A stretch of DNA of 33,381 nucleotides from Chara braunii (Eukaryota > Streptophyta > Charophyceae > Charales > Characeae), in the NCBI GenBank assembly GCA_003427395.1, contig BFEA01000251.1, forward strand, positions 1,996,759 through 2,030,139, given 5' to 3'. Under the pieces are notes generated by a model. That model was not told where the DNA came from. It saw only the letters and a program-made list of their open reading frames with translations, and ran no database searches. The translations under genes were made by a program, and so were the position numbers. Below are positions 1 to 10,407 of the stretch, piece by piece; position 1 is the first letter of the stretch, and each line of letters starts with the position of its first letter.

Positions 1-690
1 GATGCGCTTTCGGTGCTTCGCTACCGAAAACGCACTTCGGGATTTCGGTGTTTTACTTAGTCTCTTTTCTACATCTTGAACAATATATCCCGATGCGTTT
101 TCGATGCTTCGGTACCGAAAACGCACTTCGAGATTTCGGTGTTTTACTTAGTTTGTTTTATACATCTTGATCATTATATCTCGATGCACTTTAGTTTGTT
201 TTATACATCTTGATCATTATATCTCGATGCGCTTTCGGTGCTTCGGTACCCGAAATGCACTTCGGGATTTCAGTATTTTACTTAGTCGTTTTTTTAGATC
301 TTGAACCTTATATCCCGATGCGCTTTCGGTGTTTCGATATCGACAACGCACTTCGGGATTTCGGTGTTTTACTTGGTCGTTTTTTTGGACCTTGAACATT
401 ATATCCCGATGCACTTTCGGTATCGGTACCAAAAACGCACTTCAGGATTTCGGTGTTTTACTTATTTAATTTTCAGCACCTATATTATTATATCCCGATG
501 CGCTTTCGGTGTTTCGGTATCGAAAACGCACTTTGGGATTTTGATGTTTTACTTAGTTGATTTTCTACACCTACATTGCTATATCCCAGTGCGCTTTCGG
601 TGTTTCAGTATCGAAAACACATTTCGGGATTTCGGTGTTTTACTAAGTCTCTTTTCTCCATCTTGAACATTATATCCCGATACATTACTT
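1..690. repeat. 91-bp tandem satellite array, runs off the left edge
   Basis: Units begin with GATGC and start at 1, 92, 183, 226, 317, 408, 497, 588 and 679. Spacing is 91 bp except for a 43-bp unit at 183-225 (a 48-bp internal deletion) and an 89-bp unit at 408. Each unit carries a TTTCGGT arm followed 8 nt later by ACCGAAA (8-14 and 23-29 in the first unit), so a short hairpin recurs in most units, with point changes. The last unit decays after about 690. Short ORFs in both directions are only the satellite read through in frame. The array begins before base 1, so its full size is unknown. It may be a centromeric, subtelomeric or dispersed satellite; the window cannot decide. Confidence 0.93.
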
Positions 691-727
691 GAAGTGGCGC
701 AAGTTTATAAAAAATATTTATTTCATA

Positions 728-945
728 TAATTTCATTTAATGGTAACTTCAGTAGAGTCACAAAAACGAGTTATAATTGCACTACGGGGCAAGATATGGT
801 TTGGAATCGCACTTCGGGCACCCTATGTGGGCAGAAAGGTGAATTGTATACATTGCCCAAACTGCAATTGAAACTGTATCTTGACCGATATGGCATATAT
901 AACTCGTTTTTGTTACTCCTGCGTAGTTTTCCATTCCATATATTA
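728..945. repeat. imperfect foldback hairpin, arms about 75-90 nt
   Basis: The segment 743-819 is an imperfect reverse complement of 855-931, roughly three quarters matching by eye, around a 35-nt loop (820-854). The best-matched block is ACAAAAACGAGTTATA on the left against TATAACTCGTTTTTGTT on the right. Weaker pairing extends outward to about 728 and 945. A foldback MITE or a precursor of small RNA would both look like this. No target duplication was recognised. It lies between the satellite and the hAT-like MITE. Confidence 0.7.
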
Positions 946-1032
946 TCGCGATACCTTGCTACAAATGCGACAACTACTTTTGACAAACTTTTGCGCACAG
1001 TTCATCTTTTACGCGTCCGGTTACACCTTAAT

Positions 1033-1377
1033 GTCAAAGCCTACGTAGCACCGTGTTCGCGTTCGTAGGCGAACGCAAACATGTTCACCCGAACGAGAAC
1101 AAGCGCCAAAAACCCTCCGAACATGAACATAAAAAATATTTCAAAAACTAATCTTAAAAAATCTGAAACAAATATATATTATGTAAAATAACAATACAAG
1201 CAACTTTTGCCTTGGAGTCATGTTCAAATTCGTAACCAGTCATGAGTTAAAAATAAAAAACCAAAAACAATTTTATTTTATTTTTTTCACAAAAAAAAAA
1301 AAATGTTCGCCCGAACATGTTTGTGAGTTGTTCGTGCGAACGCGCGAACACATTCGCCATGCTACGCAAGTCAAAGC
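1033..1377. mobile_element. hAT-like MITE (329 bp) with 8-bp target site duplication
   Basis: The element occupies 1041-1369. Its ends are imperfect inverted repeats about 60 bp long: the left begins CTACGTAGCA and the right, read as reverse complement, begins TTGCGTAGCA. Both continue with GTGTTCGCG-, CGAAC- and CAAACATGTTC-type blocks. The flanks carry an exact direct repeat GTCAAAGC (1033-1040 and 1370-1377). Eight-base target duplications are characteristic of hAT transposons. The interior is AT-rich with no transposase, so this is non-autonomous. A small ORF at 1220-1432 crosses the right end and has no support as a gene. Confidence 0.82.
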
Positions 1378-1663
1378 AAGTCCCATCATTGGGAAACCCG
1401 GATACTATCCATCCGGTTGGTGTTATTTATGAAAGTTATTTATTTATTTTTTTTGTACAGATTACCTTGCAGATCCATGCAAAATAACAATGGTCTTGGC
1501 AGAGGAACTACCAAACGTGGTATTTCAGTCAGCGAATAAGGGTTCGCTTAGCCATGATATAACGGTCGATCATCTCGGCAACAACCTCGTTGTGGTCGAA
1601 TCGTATGAGTCCCTCATCATCAAAAGTCTGAGTGGTAACATGGGTATCTCATACAACTTGAAC

Positions 1664-2104
1664 TCAAACTTTCTGCGAGCTATAGAGGGAGGTCATCAGC
1701 AAGGCCAACCTCCAAACTATGGCACGAAATGGATGACACATGCGAAAAAGTAGTCCCGTCGTGGTGTTCCTAATCCGAACAACGTCGTAACGATCTTGGG
1801 ATGAAGTAATATTAATGCTCACAATAAAAGCATAAATACATTGGAGGTTGTTCGCACGATGGAAATACAAAGTATATCCATGTACCTCATCCAGAAGCGG
1901 GGCCATATTGGTACGAACAACCCCTCGCGAGGTATGGAAAAAATTATGCCAATGACTAAGCAAGTCAATGAATCTTACACATCGAGTCGGCGCATTGTCT
2001 CGAACCAATAGAAGTCGCTCCACTTGTCGGATCAGGTCCTCATCAGAAGTATCGCACACCAACCAATTCCTCGCCTGGGTAAGATCTCGTCGACTCTCTG
2101 ACAT
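1664..2104 (-). pseudogene. unrecognised ORF, possible 3' part of a decayed gene
   Basis: This is a 146-codon open stretch on the minus strand. I recognise no family. The protein is rich in R, L and N with no clear motif or membrane segment except a weakly hydrophobic stretch near the middle (IYAFIVSINI). It shares its frame with the 138-codon ORF at 2315-2731. The 210 bases between contain several stops, yet keep a protein-like stretch. One decayed gene, two exons with an intron, or chance are all possible. Nothing upstream or downstream indicates a function. Confidence 0.2.
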
Positions 2105-2314
2105 TTGTCCACAAAATGAACCACATCAAGCTTCGATGAGACGTCAAAGGTTTTCAATTCTTTTTCAATATATCACCCTTTCGCACACTCGCCTATCTAC
2201 TTGTTTAAAGCGGTTTGCACGGACCCGCTTGAAGAAGTCGATATTCTCAAAAGGTCCCACACGTGCATCGTAGTGCAGGATAAGTTTAAGTTAAATCCAC
2301 TCAGTTTCAAGGTC

Positions 2315-2731
2315 TTAAAGAAACCGTAGATCGTCGTTTTCAAGACCATAAACAACATGAAGGTCATACCAATTTGGTCGCCGAAGCCGACTAAAGTTAA
2401 CCTCGAGGATCTGTGCTAGTGTCGAGGTTATTATTTGGTAGGTTCGCAACGCATTTATAGTCGAACCACGGTCCATTCTTATCCCTCTCCCTTGCGAAAA
2501 TACCTCGACTGGGTTGAAAATGATGCGTCCGACTTGGTTCAATCCTAGTTTATATCTCACTGCCTCTGCTACATACTCCGCAACAGCTTCTTTGCTCGAA
2601 AATAGAGCAATCATAGCAAGTGCTGCAAGCATGAAAAAAAAAAACAACCCGATCAAAATTGACCTTCGATTAAAACTTAGACTTAACGTATTCCTATTTT
2701 GTTCGGGCTGATCGCCATTTTCGCGAGTCAC
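2315..2731 (-). pseudogene. unrecognised ORF with one predicted membrane segment
   Basis: The 138-codon ORF starts at an ATG (2731) and has a polar N-terminus of about 25 residues. A strongly hydrophobic segment follows at residues about 25-45 (ILIGLFFFFMLAALAMIALF), then a mixed soluble tail ending at a TAA. This would fit a single-pass membrane protein with a short cytosolic N-terminus, but I recognise no family. The A-run at 2634-2644 encodes the FFFF part of the segment, so some of the hydrophobicity may simply reflect base composition. The same frame reopens at 2104. No promoter or splice sites could be chosen with confidence. Confidence 0.22.
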
Positions 2732-5061
2732 CGATGACTTTTGTTCAAGTTGACATATTCTTATACTTTTGAATTCTGTTATTTTTCCGTCTTATCAAGG
2801 GCCATTGCTTCTTGTGGTCTGACCCATCATTACGGGTAGTGTCATCATGCACTCCGTTCGAGTTTAGTAGATACAAGAACTGGCGTCTTTTGGTGCCAGT
2901 TCCCCAAATGTTGGTGACTCATAAAACGGACACCCAAAATGATGCTAACTTCAGACCACCTCCTGCTTGGGAGCATTAGGAAATTATGTCTACACTTAGT
3001 TATGAAACTCCTTACCCTCTAAGAAGTAGTATATAATATCCCTCCTCCTCGCTCGAGCACATAGCTCGGATCTCAAAAGTCAGGCTGGCTCCACCACGAT
3101 AGAACAAGATATCCTCCCATAGTACGATCCACTCTAGGTCAATAATAGGGCCGACTCTTAGAGGAACAAACCCCTGCCTCTGATGCTTCATAGAGAGAAG
3201 ACGCCGCAGTCCCTGGAAGTAATCGTCCTCCTTATACTCTCTTCACCGAAGTTTGACTTAGATGAAGAGAAAACAAGATAGAGAGAAAAGTGAAGTTGAG
3301 ACCCTTTTGGACGGGCAAAGGTGAGTAAGGTCATTCGGGATAAAACAAAATGTTCCTTGGGAAATGTTTTTTTTTTTTTTTTAACTTGTTTTTTTCTCAT
3401 CTGATGGTTTCCTTTTTCTACAATCGTCAAACTTCCCTCATTCCAATGCATAATTCTCTTTGCCATGCAGACAGAAAAGGAATTGAAGGAAGACAATATT
3501 TTTCATCATTTGCTCGAGCCGGCACAACCAAAGTCTCCCTCGCATGCATCCTTCTACCTACCTGCACAGCAAACAAAAAAAAACTGACCCAAGAGGAATT
3601 CATCCACAACCCGTTTCGGTTAGTCCGCTTTTCCAGAAGCATGACATTCACAAACCTTTCTCTACCCTTTATCTGAACATTTAAAGCAGGGTCAAGCAAA
3701 GTGTGGGTTCACGCGAGTGTGAAGGGAAAATGAGTCAAAACTGACCTTGAGTGAAGTTCAAAGTGACTTACTCAAGAAAGTCAAATAATATAAAAAATCA
3801 GCCGCACAGCTTGACAAGTTGCGGCCTACCAAAAAGGTTGTTCACGTCCTTTCCCGAATACTCAAATGGACAAAAGGTGGTCACCAATAGGACCCAAGTG
3901 AGATAACCCTCTTATGAGGGTGCTCTCAACTACAAGTCCCACACGGTCCTAACATGGTATCACGTCCCCCAAGGACAGTCCCAATTCAACTGCAAGTCCA
4001 ACCCTTCTACGATCACCACATCAGATCACAATAGCCACATAAACATGCTCATCACGATAAAAAATCAGTTTCACCTAGTCTCAAAATGAGCCCTAGGCGC
4101 TCCCACGTCGTTGTCGCACCACTGAATGGGCCCTAACCGTACAATTTCGACGACACCTCCCTCAAAGGTTGATTGCATGCTAAACATTTCTGCGACACGG
4201 CCATTGTATCAACAAACGGACAACACTTCCTCTCAATTTAATGTTGCAGTACGCGTCGTAAACTCGTCGCGACCGCCAAAAAAGAAGTTTGTCGTACCAT
4301 ACACAGTTTTGGCAGCACCTCTCTTTAATATATCACCGGTGTGCCGAAAATTTGTGCGATATAGGCCCCCTTTGTAACACTTATCGTCGCCGCATCACCT
4401 CACGGACGACACTACCTCACACATCAAAAAACGTCCGGCTCCAGGGACAACACCTCACTTTACGTCGCTCCCTTTTGCACGATCAGACCCCGATGCATCC
4501 TACCGATTGCAACACCAACGCAGCGATGGGGCAATAAGCTCCCAACTTCTGGCTATGGCTGATTTGGCCAACCTCCTCTTAGACTAGCAACACCTTCTCT
4601 TAGCCTGCAGACCTCCAAGTCCTTCTCCAACAAAGATGCAACAAACTGTCCATCGCTCAAATGAGTAGAGTCAAAGCAGCATCAATTGAAGTGTAAGGCT
4701 GTTGGGGGAAGAGTCGCTTGTTACTCGAGAACAGTGGGCAACACTTCCAACCCCTTGGTGAAATTAGGGGCCCAATCTCTTTCCATTTTTCTTTTTCTTA
4801 TTTTTTTATTTTTTTTTCCTTTTTTTTGTGAGGAGGCAGCTCGTCGTTCAAAAACGTACGAGCGCCCCTCCTTTCCTTAAAGTCTTTTCACGGAGCCGAA
4901 TTAAAGTCAGGCTCAACAGGGTCTTTTTCCCCTATTTCAACACGTGTCTGTACCTAGGCGTCAATGACACCAGGTACGGGCGTCGATCTGTAGCCCATTC
5001 ACCAAGCGAACGGGCACAAATTTTCACAGATAGTGACGGAGGGGGGGGATGTAACCCCGTT
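2732..5061. other. gene-free stretch, no supported feature
   Basis: No open frame here looks like a gene. There is a TATA-like stretch near 3030, a T16 run near 3366, and a region at 3955 that starts TGGTATCA, loosely like a copia primer-binding site. No retroviral-type protein follows, and no second LTR was found. The 4090-4540 part is rich in short words such as GTCG and ACACC but has no clear repeat unit. T-rich and G-rich runs occur near 4795 and 5041. Confidence 0.6.
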
Positions 5062-5290
5062 TTCTCTCTCTCTCTCTCACACACACACATAAAGTGTAGT
5101 AGCGTATATTTTCATATTCTAGTTGTAGGTTCATTCGATTTTGCTCATCCTATACACACAAACACAAGTGTAGTAATGCATATTTTCATGTTCTAGCGGT
5201 AGATTCATTCGGTTTTGCTCATCCTACCGATGGAAGTAGCGTGAGGCTAGCCACGGGGTTGGAGACTTACCTGTTAGCCAGTGTGATGCT
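5062..5290 (+). repeat. dispersed repeat with embedded (CT)n(CA)n, two units
   Basis: A (CT)n(CA)n tract (about 5062-5088) leads into two partial units at about 5089-5148 and 5169-5290, separated by a short CA-rich stretch. Each unit contains TATATTTTCAT or CATATTTTCAT, then TTCATTCG, TTTTGCTCATCCTA and, in the second, CGATGGAAGTAGCGTGA and GAGACTTAC. The same arrangement recurs at 32995-33280. It is therefore a repeat family that carries its own microsatellite. No coding capacity was found. Confidence 0.8.
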
Positions 5291-5738
5291 TATCCTATCG
5301 ATGAAAAAGTCTCAGATTTTTCATTTTTCTATTTGTTTTTACAACATCCCGTTCGTTTTGACGAACGGGCATGTAAACAACTCATACAAACAAAAAACAC
5401 GAAGATATAAAATAAAACAACAAAGAATTAAAAAAAAAAAATAAAAAAAAAAAATAAATAAAATAAAAACTTAAACAAAAAAGAAAATCGACATACTTAT
5501 CTCGAAAAGCAAAACGGTCGCCCGTTTGAAACGGCGGCGTCAAAGAAGTGTTGGGAACTAAGTGCCCCATTCACTTCTTGTAGTGCCAACAAACGCCTTA
5601 ATCTTTAGTCTAGTTTTATTTTTCCCTTCTCCCGTTGGATTAAAATTAAAAATCACGTTAAAACGCGTGGCTTTTCAGCCATGCCCTCAAAAATGCAAAC
5701 TGGAGATCGATCCCTCATGGGATCGGAAAAAACAATTA
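5291..5738. other. AT-rich gene-free stretch
   Basis: The interval is dominated by an A-rich tract at about 5392-5485. A short GC-containing patch follows at 5510-5570. I see no gene or clear repeat. Confidence 0.6.
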
Positions 5739-5790
5739 TGGACCTTTTCTCGATTTATGCGTGTTATCCTTGAGCATGGGCCATGCTAAT
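5739..5790 (-). pseudogene. U6 snRNA fragment, 5'-truncated, antisense
   Basis: Read on the minus strand, this matches the 3' half of plant U6 snRNA. It runs from ATTAGCATGGCCC through AAGGAT, ACACGCATAAATCGAGAAA and ends GGTCC, with several substitutions and a small deletion. Homology stops abruptly at the ATTAGC side (+ strand 5790), so the 5' half including the capping stem is missing. The 3' side continues into a run of six T (minus strand). No plant U6 upstream element or TATA box can be present because the 5' end is absent. It is a dead copy, probably retroposed and truncated. Confidence 0.8.
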
Positions 5791-8204
5791 GTCCACTTCG
5801 GCGTGCGGTCGATCTCGGCCGCTTGATCTCAAAATCTTATGGTCGAAATCGACAGTGCCAACTTCTCCTTTCACAAAGTTGTTCCGTCAAAAGGAACTAG
5901 CCCAGTGTTGCCACAATCTAGGTTTGATCCCGGGGTGTATCGAGTGATAGTTCACTGCGATTCATGTTAGGCTAGCTCCTATTACGAGGGCTATACCCAC
6001 GATCCTTTTATTTGAAGGGCTACGACCCAGCAGGCCGTCCTCTCTCTAACCTAAGCAAGCTCGATCCTGCCTCACCCATTCAAGGCCGACGCCCTACGGC
6101 TTACCCGACAGGGGTTTAGTCCGGTAGGCTTGATAGACTAACCTTTTAGCCACGAGTCCGGCCTCGGACCCCGGACAGTCCGTCCTAAAAAAAAAAAAGG
6201 ATATAACATATTCATTCGACTATATAAACTTTACTACCGACTTTCCCCTACCATCAAGGCTTCAAGCCGCACGGTTGCAAGCCGCGTTCTTTGAAAAAAT
6301 AAAACTCCCCCTTCCGCATACTACCAATTGCGGGAGCATCGGACCGTAAGTCTGCTTAAATTCAAAGTGCAAAGTTAGGACAACCTATTTTTGTCAGTTG
6401 AGATCCTAACGTTTATCAGACAGTGCATGACATGGGAAGTTTTCGGGTAGACATCCTTGCCAGGGTTTCTGCCCCAACAACATTCTCGAGCTTCATTGAA
6501 TGTTGTCCCTATCGTTCATTCATTTTCTATTTCCTATATTATGGAGTAACATAAGACTTTAAGGATTCTGACGGAACATCTATGTAAGAATTACAACAAA
6601 ATTCTCAATCGAAATTAAGCCGAAGTGTATAGCCAAAAATTTGAGTTATTTCTCAGCAGTTCGAATTAAATATTATCTGTTGGAATGGTACCAGATACAA
6701 CCTTTTGCATGCCTTTCACAAAAATATGAAATTATATGCCGAATCAAATTTCAGAATTACTAATTTATCAAATGATCTTTGTCCGAATGGCTCCAGTATC
6801 ATTCCACTGGCTACCACTCCAAAAAACTTTTGGTCTCTCATTATGGTACCGAAAGTCCTTCGGCTAGTCCCAAAACGAAAACCCATTTGGTTGATACATC
6901 CATTCATAAAAAAACAAGTCAGGATTAACCCCTGACGGGTCTTTCGAAATAAACAACCTATTGGGTTACCCATAGAAAATGTGAACCAACCATCATTAAC
7001 GGAACCATTTATCTATAGTCTTTCTGATATGTGTCGAGGAGTGGTGTAATTCGCATTAGGATAACATCTCGACGTCAAGTCGCGCTTTAGACTCCAGCCT
7101 CACCATATTCCCTCCGATTTCAGCGTCATGTTCTTGCTAGCCCCCTCTTATAGGGTTCAACTACCCCTCCCCTATGACCTCGTCTGGTCATACCCGACTA
7201 TATAAATGAGGCGACCCCACGCGATACAAGGTAAAGGTGACCACTTTTCTCCCCATGATGAGTGACGACCACAATAATACCTTCATCCCTTTCAATGATA
7301 GTATAACAACCCTCCCAAAACGAAAAAAACGACAACATCTCACTATGGACCAAGAACAAAGTTCAAGCGTTGGCCTTACTACCATGTACGGAGCTCACTA
7401 CATCAGGAGTCGTCACTGCAACATATATTTTTCATAAAGAGTTTCACGACGTTCGAGTCCAAAAATGTTTACAAATTTGCATTTCATCACATTACATCAA
7501 AAAAAGTAAATTCATACAAAAATTAAAAGTCAAAAAATGATTATCAATCCATCGATGAATTCTAACAAAAAAATCATACGAAACAAAAGTCGTACATATT
7601 ATTAATTATTTGCAAAACATGAAACCATAGGCCCCAAATTAATACAAATCCCAATTCAAAACAATATAAAGTTACGTCCCTTTTATTTGTTCTTAGATAA
7701 TAGCCAGTAATAATGAAGAAAGTCAATTTTTTCACCCTTTTCTCAACAAAATTGTATGTCATCTGAAAATTTTTTATTAAGTCAATGGAATGAATTTCCG
7801 CAAATGTGATCATGATACCCAGTTTTAACCTCGAACCCTATTCATTTCCTAAATATGATACGAGGCTCCATGCGCATATATTTTAACAATATGATATGAC
7901 CCCAACGATCGACTTTCCAATTTTCGAGACCATTGTTTTTTCAAAGACGTGCTATAAAAGAGAACAATATATCCTACTTCTAACTTTCCCCGTCATATTC
8001 TCCTTCTGAAAAAGCTTCCCTGATTTCACTGTCTTCTTCTTCTTCGTTTATCATCTTCAGATGGTCCTCATGAATCAACGAATTCACGAGGAATTACATA
8101 TTCCCAAAGACCCTAAAGATTACATCAACTTGTTTGTGCCTTTGTTACTACGTCAGACTTCAGAATACTTCAGAAAACCGACTCGACCCCTCTCATCAAT
8201 CCTC
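5791..8204. other. gene-free stretch, no supported feature
   Basis: A GC-richer patch (5890-6180) contains a short inverted pair GTCCGG/CCGGAC near 6155-6176. The rest is AT-rich with small overlapping ORFs on both strands, none with a recognisable domain. The 6705-6973 ORFs are mutual shadows. I see no repeat unit or structural RNA here. Confidence 0.55.
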
Positions 8205-8555
8205 TTTACCTCACTCCAACAAGACTTACTGCAGCAAAGCCACCATCTCCACTGCTGCTATGCCCTAATTTTGTCCTAGAAGCTAGCCCATCTACTATTA
8301 GGACGCTTGTTATCCAGCCATCTACTTGTCCGTCTCACCTCTTTGAAAGAAAAACAAGACATGTGCACGATTCAGGAAAAGACTCAAAACACCCTCAGTC
8401 AATCCCCTATCTCCATTCCGACAAGACTTACTGCAGCAGAGTCACCATCTCCGTTGTTGTTGTACCCTATTCCCATCCTACCAGCAAGCCTCCTCACTAG
8501 TAGGACGCATAATATCCCACCCTCTACTCACCTGAAACTCATTTTTAAGATACCG
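8205..8555. repeat. diverged tandem duplication, period about 202 bp
   Basis: The block starting with ACAAGACTTACTGCAGCA at 8219 recurs at 8421. Similarity continues through ACCATCTCC, then TAGGACGC and TCTACT-containing stretches, with many substitutions and small indels. Each copy has a short open frame, but they encode unrelated peptides of no known family. This may be a remnant of a degraded element. Confidence 0.7.
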
Positions 8556-8701
8556 GGGCCATTACCCGGCTTCGGCTGAGAAAATGTCTGAGAACAGATT
8601 TAGTTCTTTTAATGAGAGTAAGCACTGCATCATCAAACATGGTCCTCTCATATTCTGCTCGATGTAAAAAGACTTCACAAGAAACCGATCAGTTTTCTCC
8701 T

Positions 8702-8840
8702 CCCCCTAAAAACGACCTCATGAGCAACATACAATACCCCCTAAAAACGACCTCATGAGCAACATACAATACCCCCCAACCCCAACGCAAAGCAGCCCCC
8801 TAAATCAATCTTGCCCCCTCAGCAACATACAATACCCCCT
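8702..8840. repeat. 35-bp tandem repeat, two perfect units plus a stray partial
   Basis: Units at 8702-8736 and 8737-8771 are identical (CCCCCTAAAAACGACCTC then ATGAGCAACATACAATA). A partial copy of the end of the unit (CAGCAACATACAATA) lies at about 8819-8834. The surrounding DNA is C-rich. Confidence 0.9.
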
Positions 8841-9596
8841 AGAGTATGCCCCCGCGGAGCAGAAGATCACCCTTCCCTCATGTCCCACCCCCTCCACGTG
8901 AAACACCTCTCAACCTCTCACCTTGCTGAATTCAGCATCGTCCCATTGTCCGCTCTCTCAACCGCCTTAGCTGATCCAACCCATCAGCCTGGCCCAAAGG
9001 AGAACAAACCCACAAACCGCCCCTACCCTCTCAAGGATCACACCTCCCACCTTGCATAACCCTCGCAGGAAGGGGCTCCAACCTTAAAGGAGAGAGTTCA
9101 ATCGGCACCTATGAACCCAAATCCTATGATATCACAGCCAGAAACTCAATTATCACGTATTTTTAAAAATTCCTAAAACATACAGAATCAAGTATCAAAT
9201 CAAATACCGAATTCAAAATATTCCCGCTTCACGCGTTTCCCCCTCTCTGAAGAGAGCAAACTTGAGCATACTAATATAGAGAATTTAAAATTTGGATCAA
9301 TTTTGAATATCTATCAGACATCAAGCTCACTTTAAGAAGCCTTTGGTAATCAGACTTAGTGATCATTCCTTGGAATCATAGAACCTCTGGTTTGCGAATT
9401 CCAAGTTATGAATCTTACTCAGAAAAAAAAAAATTAGATCTTTATTTGGAAAAACAAGAATGGAATCGGAACCGAATATGCTATGAAGAAGAAATCCTAG
9501 AAATGAATCTTGAAAACCTAATCCAAAAAACTAATCTGAAGAATCACGATCGATCATCGTTATGCAAAGTCAAAAACGAAAAAGAAAAATTCAGGT
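8841..9596. other. gene-free stretch
   Basis: A C-rich segment (to about 9060) passes into AT-rich DNA. An open frame from 9359 runs into the duplication at 9597 and encodes a lysine- and asparagine-rich peptide without known motifs. I do not support it as a gene. Confidence 0.5.
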
Positions 9597-9700
9597 ATAG
9601 GGCAATGCAGAACATGCACATGCAGCGAGAAAATGCCCTTATCAAAGTATAGGGCATGGCAGAACGTGCACATACAGTGAGAAAATGCCCTTATCAACGC
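9597..9700. repeat. 52-bp tandem duplication
   Basis: Units 9597-9648 and 9649-9700 both begin ATAGGGCA and contain GCAGAAC, GTGAGAAAATGCCCTTATCAA or the near-identical GCGAGAAAATGCCC form. They differ at several positions. No function is apparent. Confidence 0.88.
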
Positions 9701-9841
9701 AGACAAAAATATTACACCCTCTGCACGTCTCCGGCTAGCCCGCTTAATCTATCTGCGTTAAATCCTCCATCAACGTTGTCCGACGCTTGCGTGCCGCTCG
9801 TAGCTGACAAATCCCGTCGCAATTCTTCCTTATTTCCAACT

Positions 9842-9844
<3 letters not shown>

Positions 9845-9872
<28 letters not shown>

Positions 9873-10407
9873 CCAGAAACTCTGCTCATTTTTATTACCA
9901 CACACACAAGAAAGAGGCCGGGAATCCTCAACAAACAACCCGAAAACAGATAAACTGTTACTGGGACCATTACCCAACTTAGGTGCAGACATTGGGACAC
10001 TGTGGTCTAGTAGCAGAATGGCCAAAACACGACCATTGCCCTGACACATCCCAACCCTGGGAAGAAACAAAATAACCAACAAGGCCTAAAACAAACGAAC
10101 ACAATACAAAAAATTCCCTCTAGTTACTAGTTCTGCTAGTATCTGCTAACCTATTCTTACTATTCCAAAAGTCCTAAAGAAAGAAAGAAAACCACCTAAA
10201 ACGGTGGAGGAGCCAAGCTCCAAGACAACCAAAACTGAGCACTCCCTCCGCCTACTGAACCCTCTGCCAGCCTACTGTGGCTGTAAACTGAGTGACCAGG
10301 TACCTCCTATGCCTCCACTCCCAACATAGCCAACTAAAAAGGAAACAAAAATAAAAACCAGTAAAATCTCAACTCTAATATCCTATTATAGCACTTCGAC
10401 TACCTAA
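9845..10407 (-). other. LINE 3' UTR and poly(A) tail
   Basis: The minus strand from the ORF2 stop (10408) to the A27 tail has no ORF. The tail is uninterrupted and joins directly to non-LINE flank at 9844. The terminal LINE sequence before the tail is GCAGAGTTTCTGGT. A long pure A-run is more usual in young inserts, which contrasts with the many defects in the ORFs. Confidence 0.85.

Noticed and set aside
1-690. CRISPR array
   Set aside because: The entire 91-bp unit repeats; there are no unique spacers, no cas genes and the DNA is eukaryotic.
2909-3960. Copia-type LTR ending at TGGTATCA (3955)
   Set aside because: TGTTGG...AACA ends and a partial primer-binding-site match are suggestive, but there is no second LTR, no gag or pol, and the match to the tRNA-iMet site fails after 8 bases.
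5905-5940. tRNA-like A and B boxes (TAGCCCAGTG and GGTTTGATCCC)
   Set aside because: Only 13 bases separate the boxes, too short for a tRNA or SINE head.
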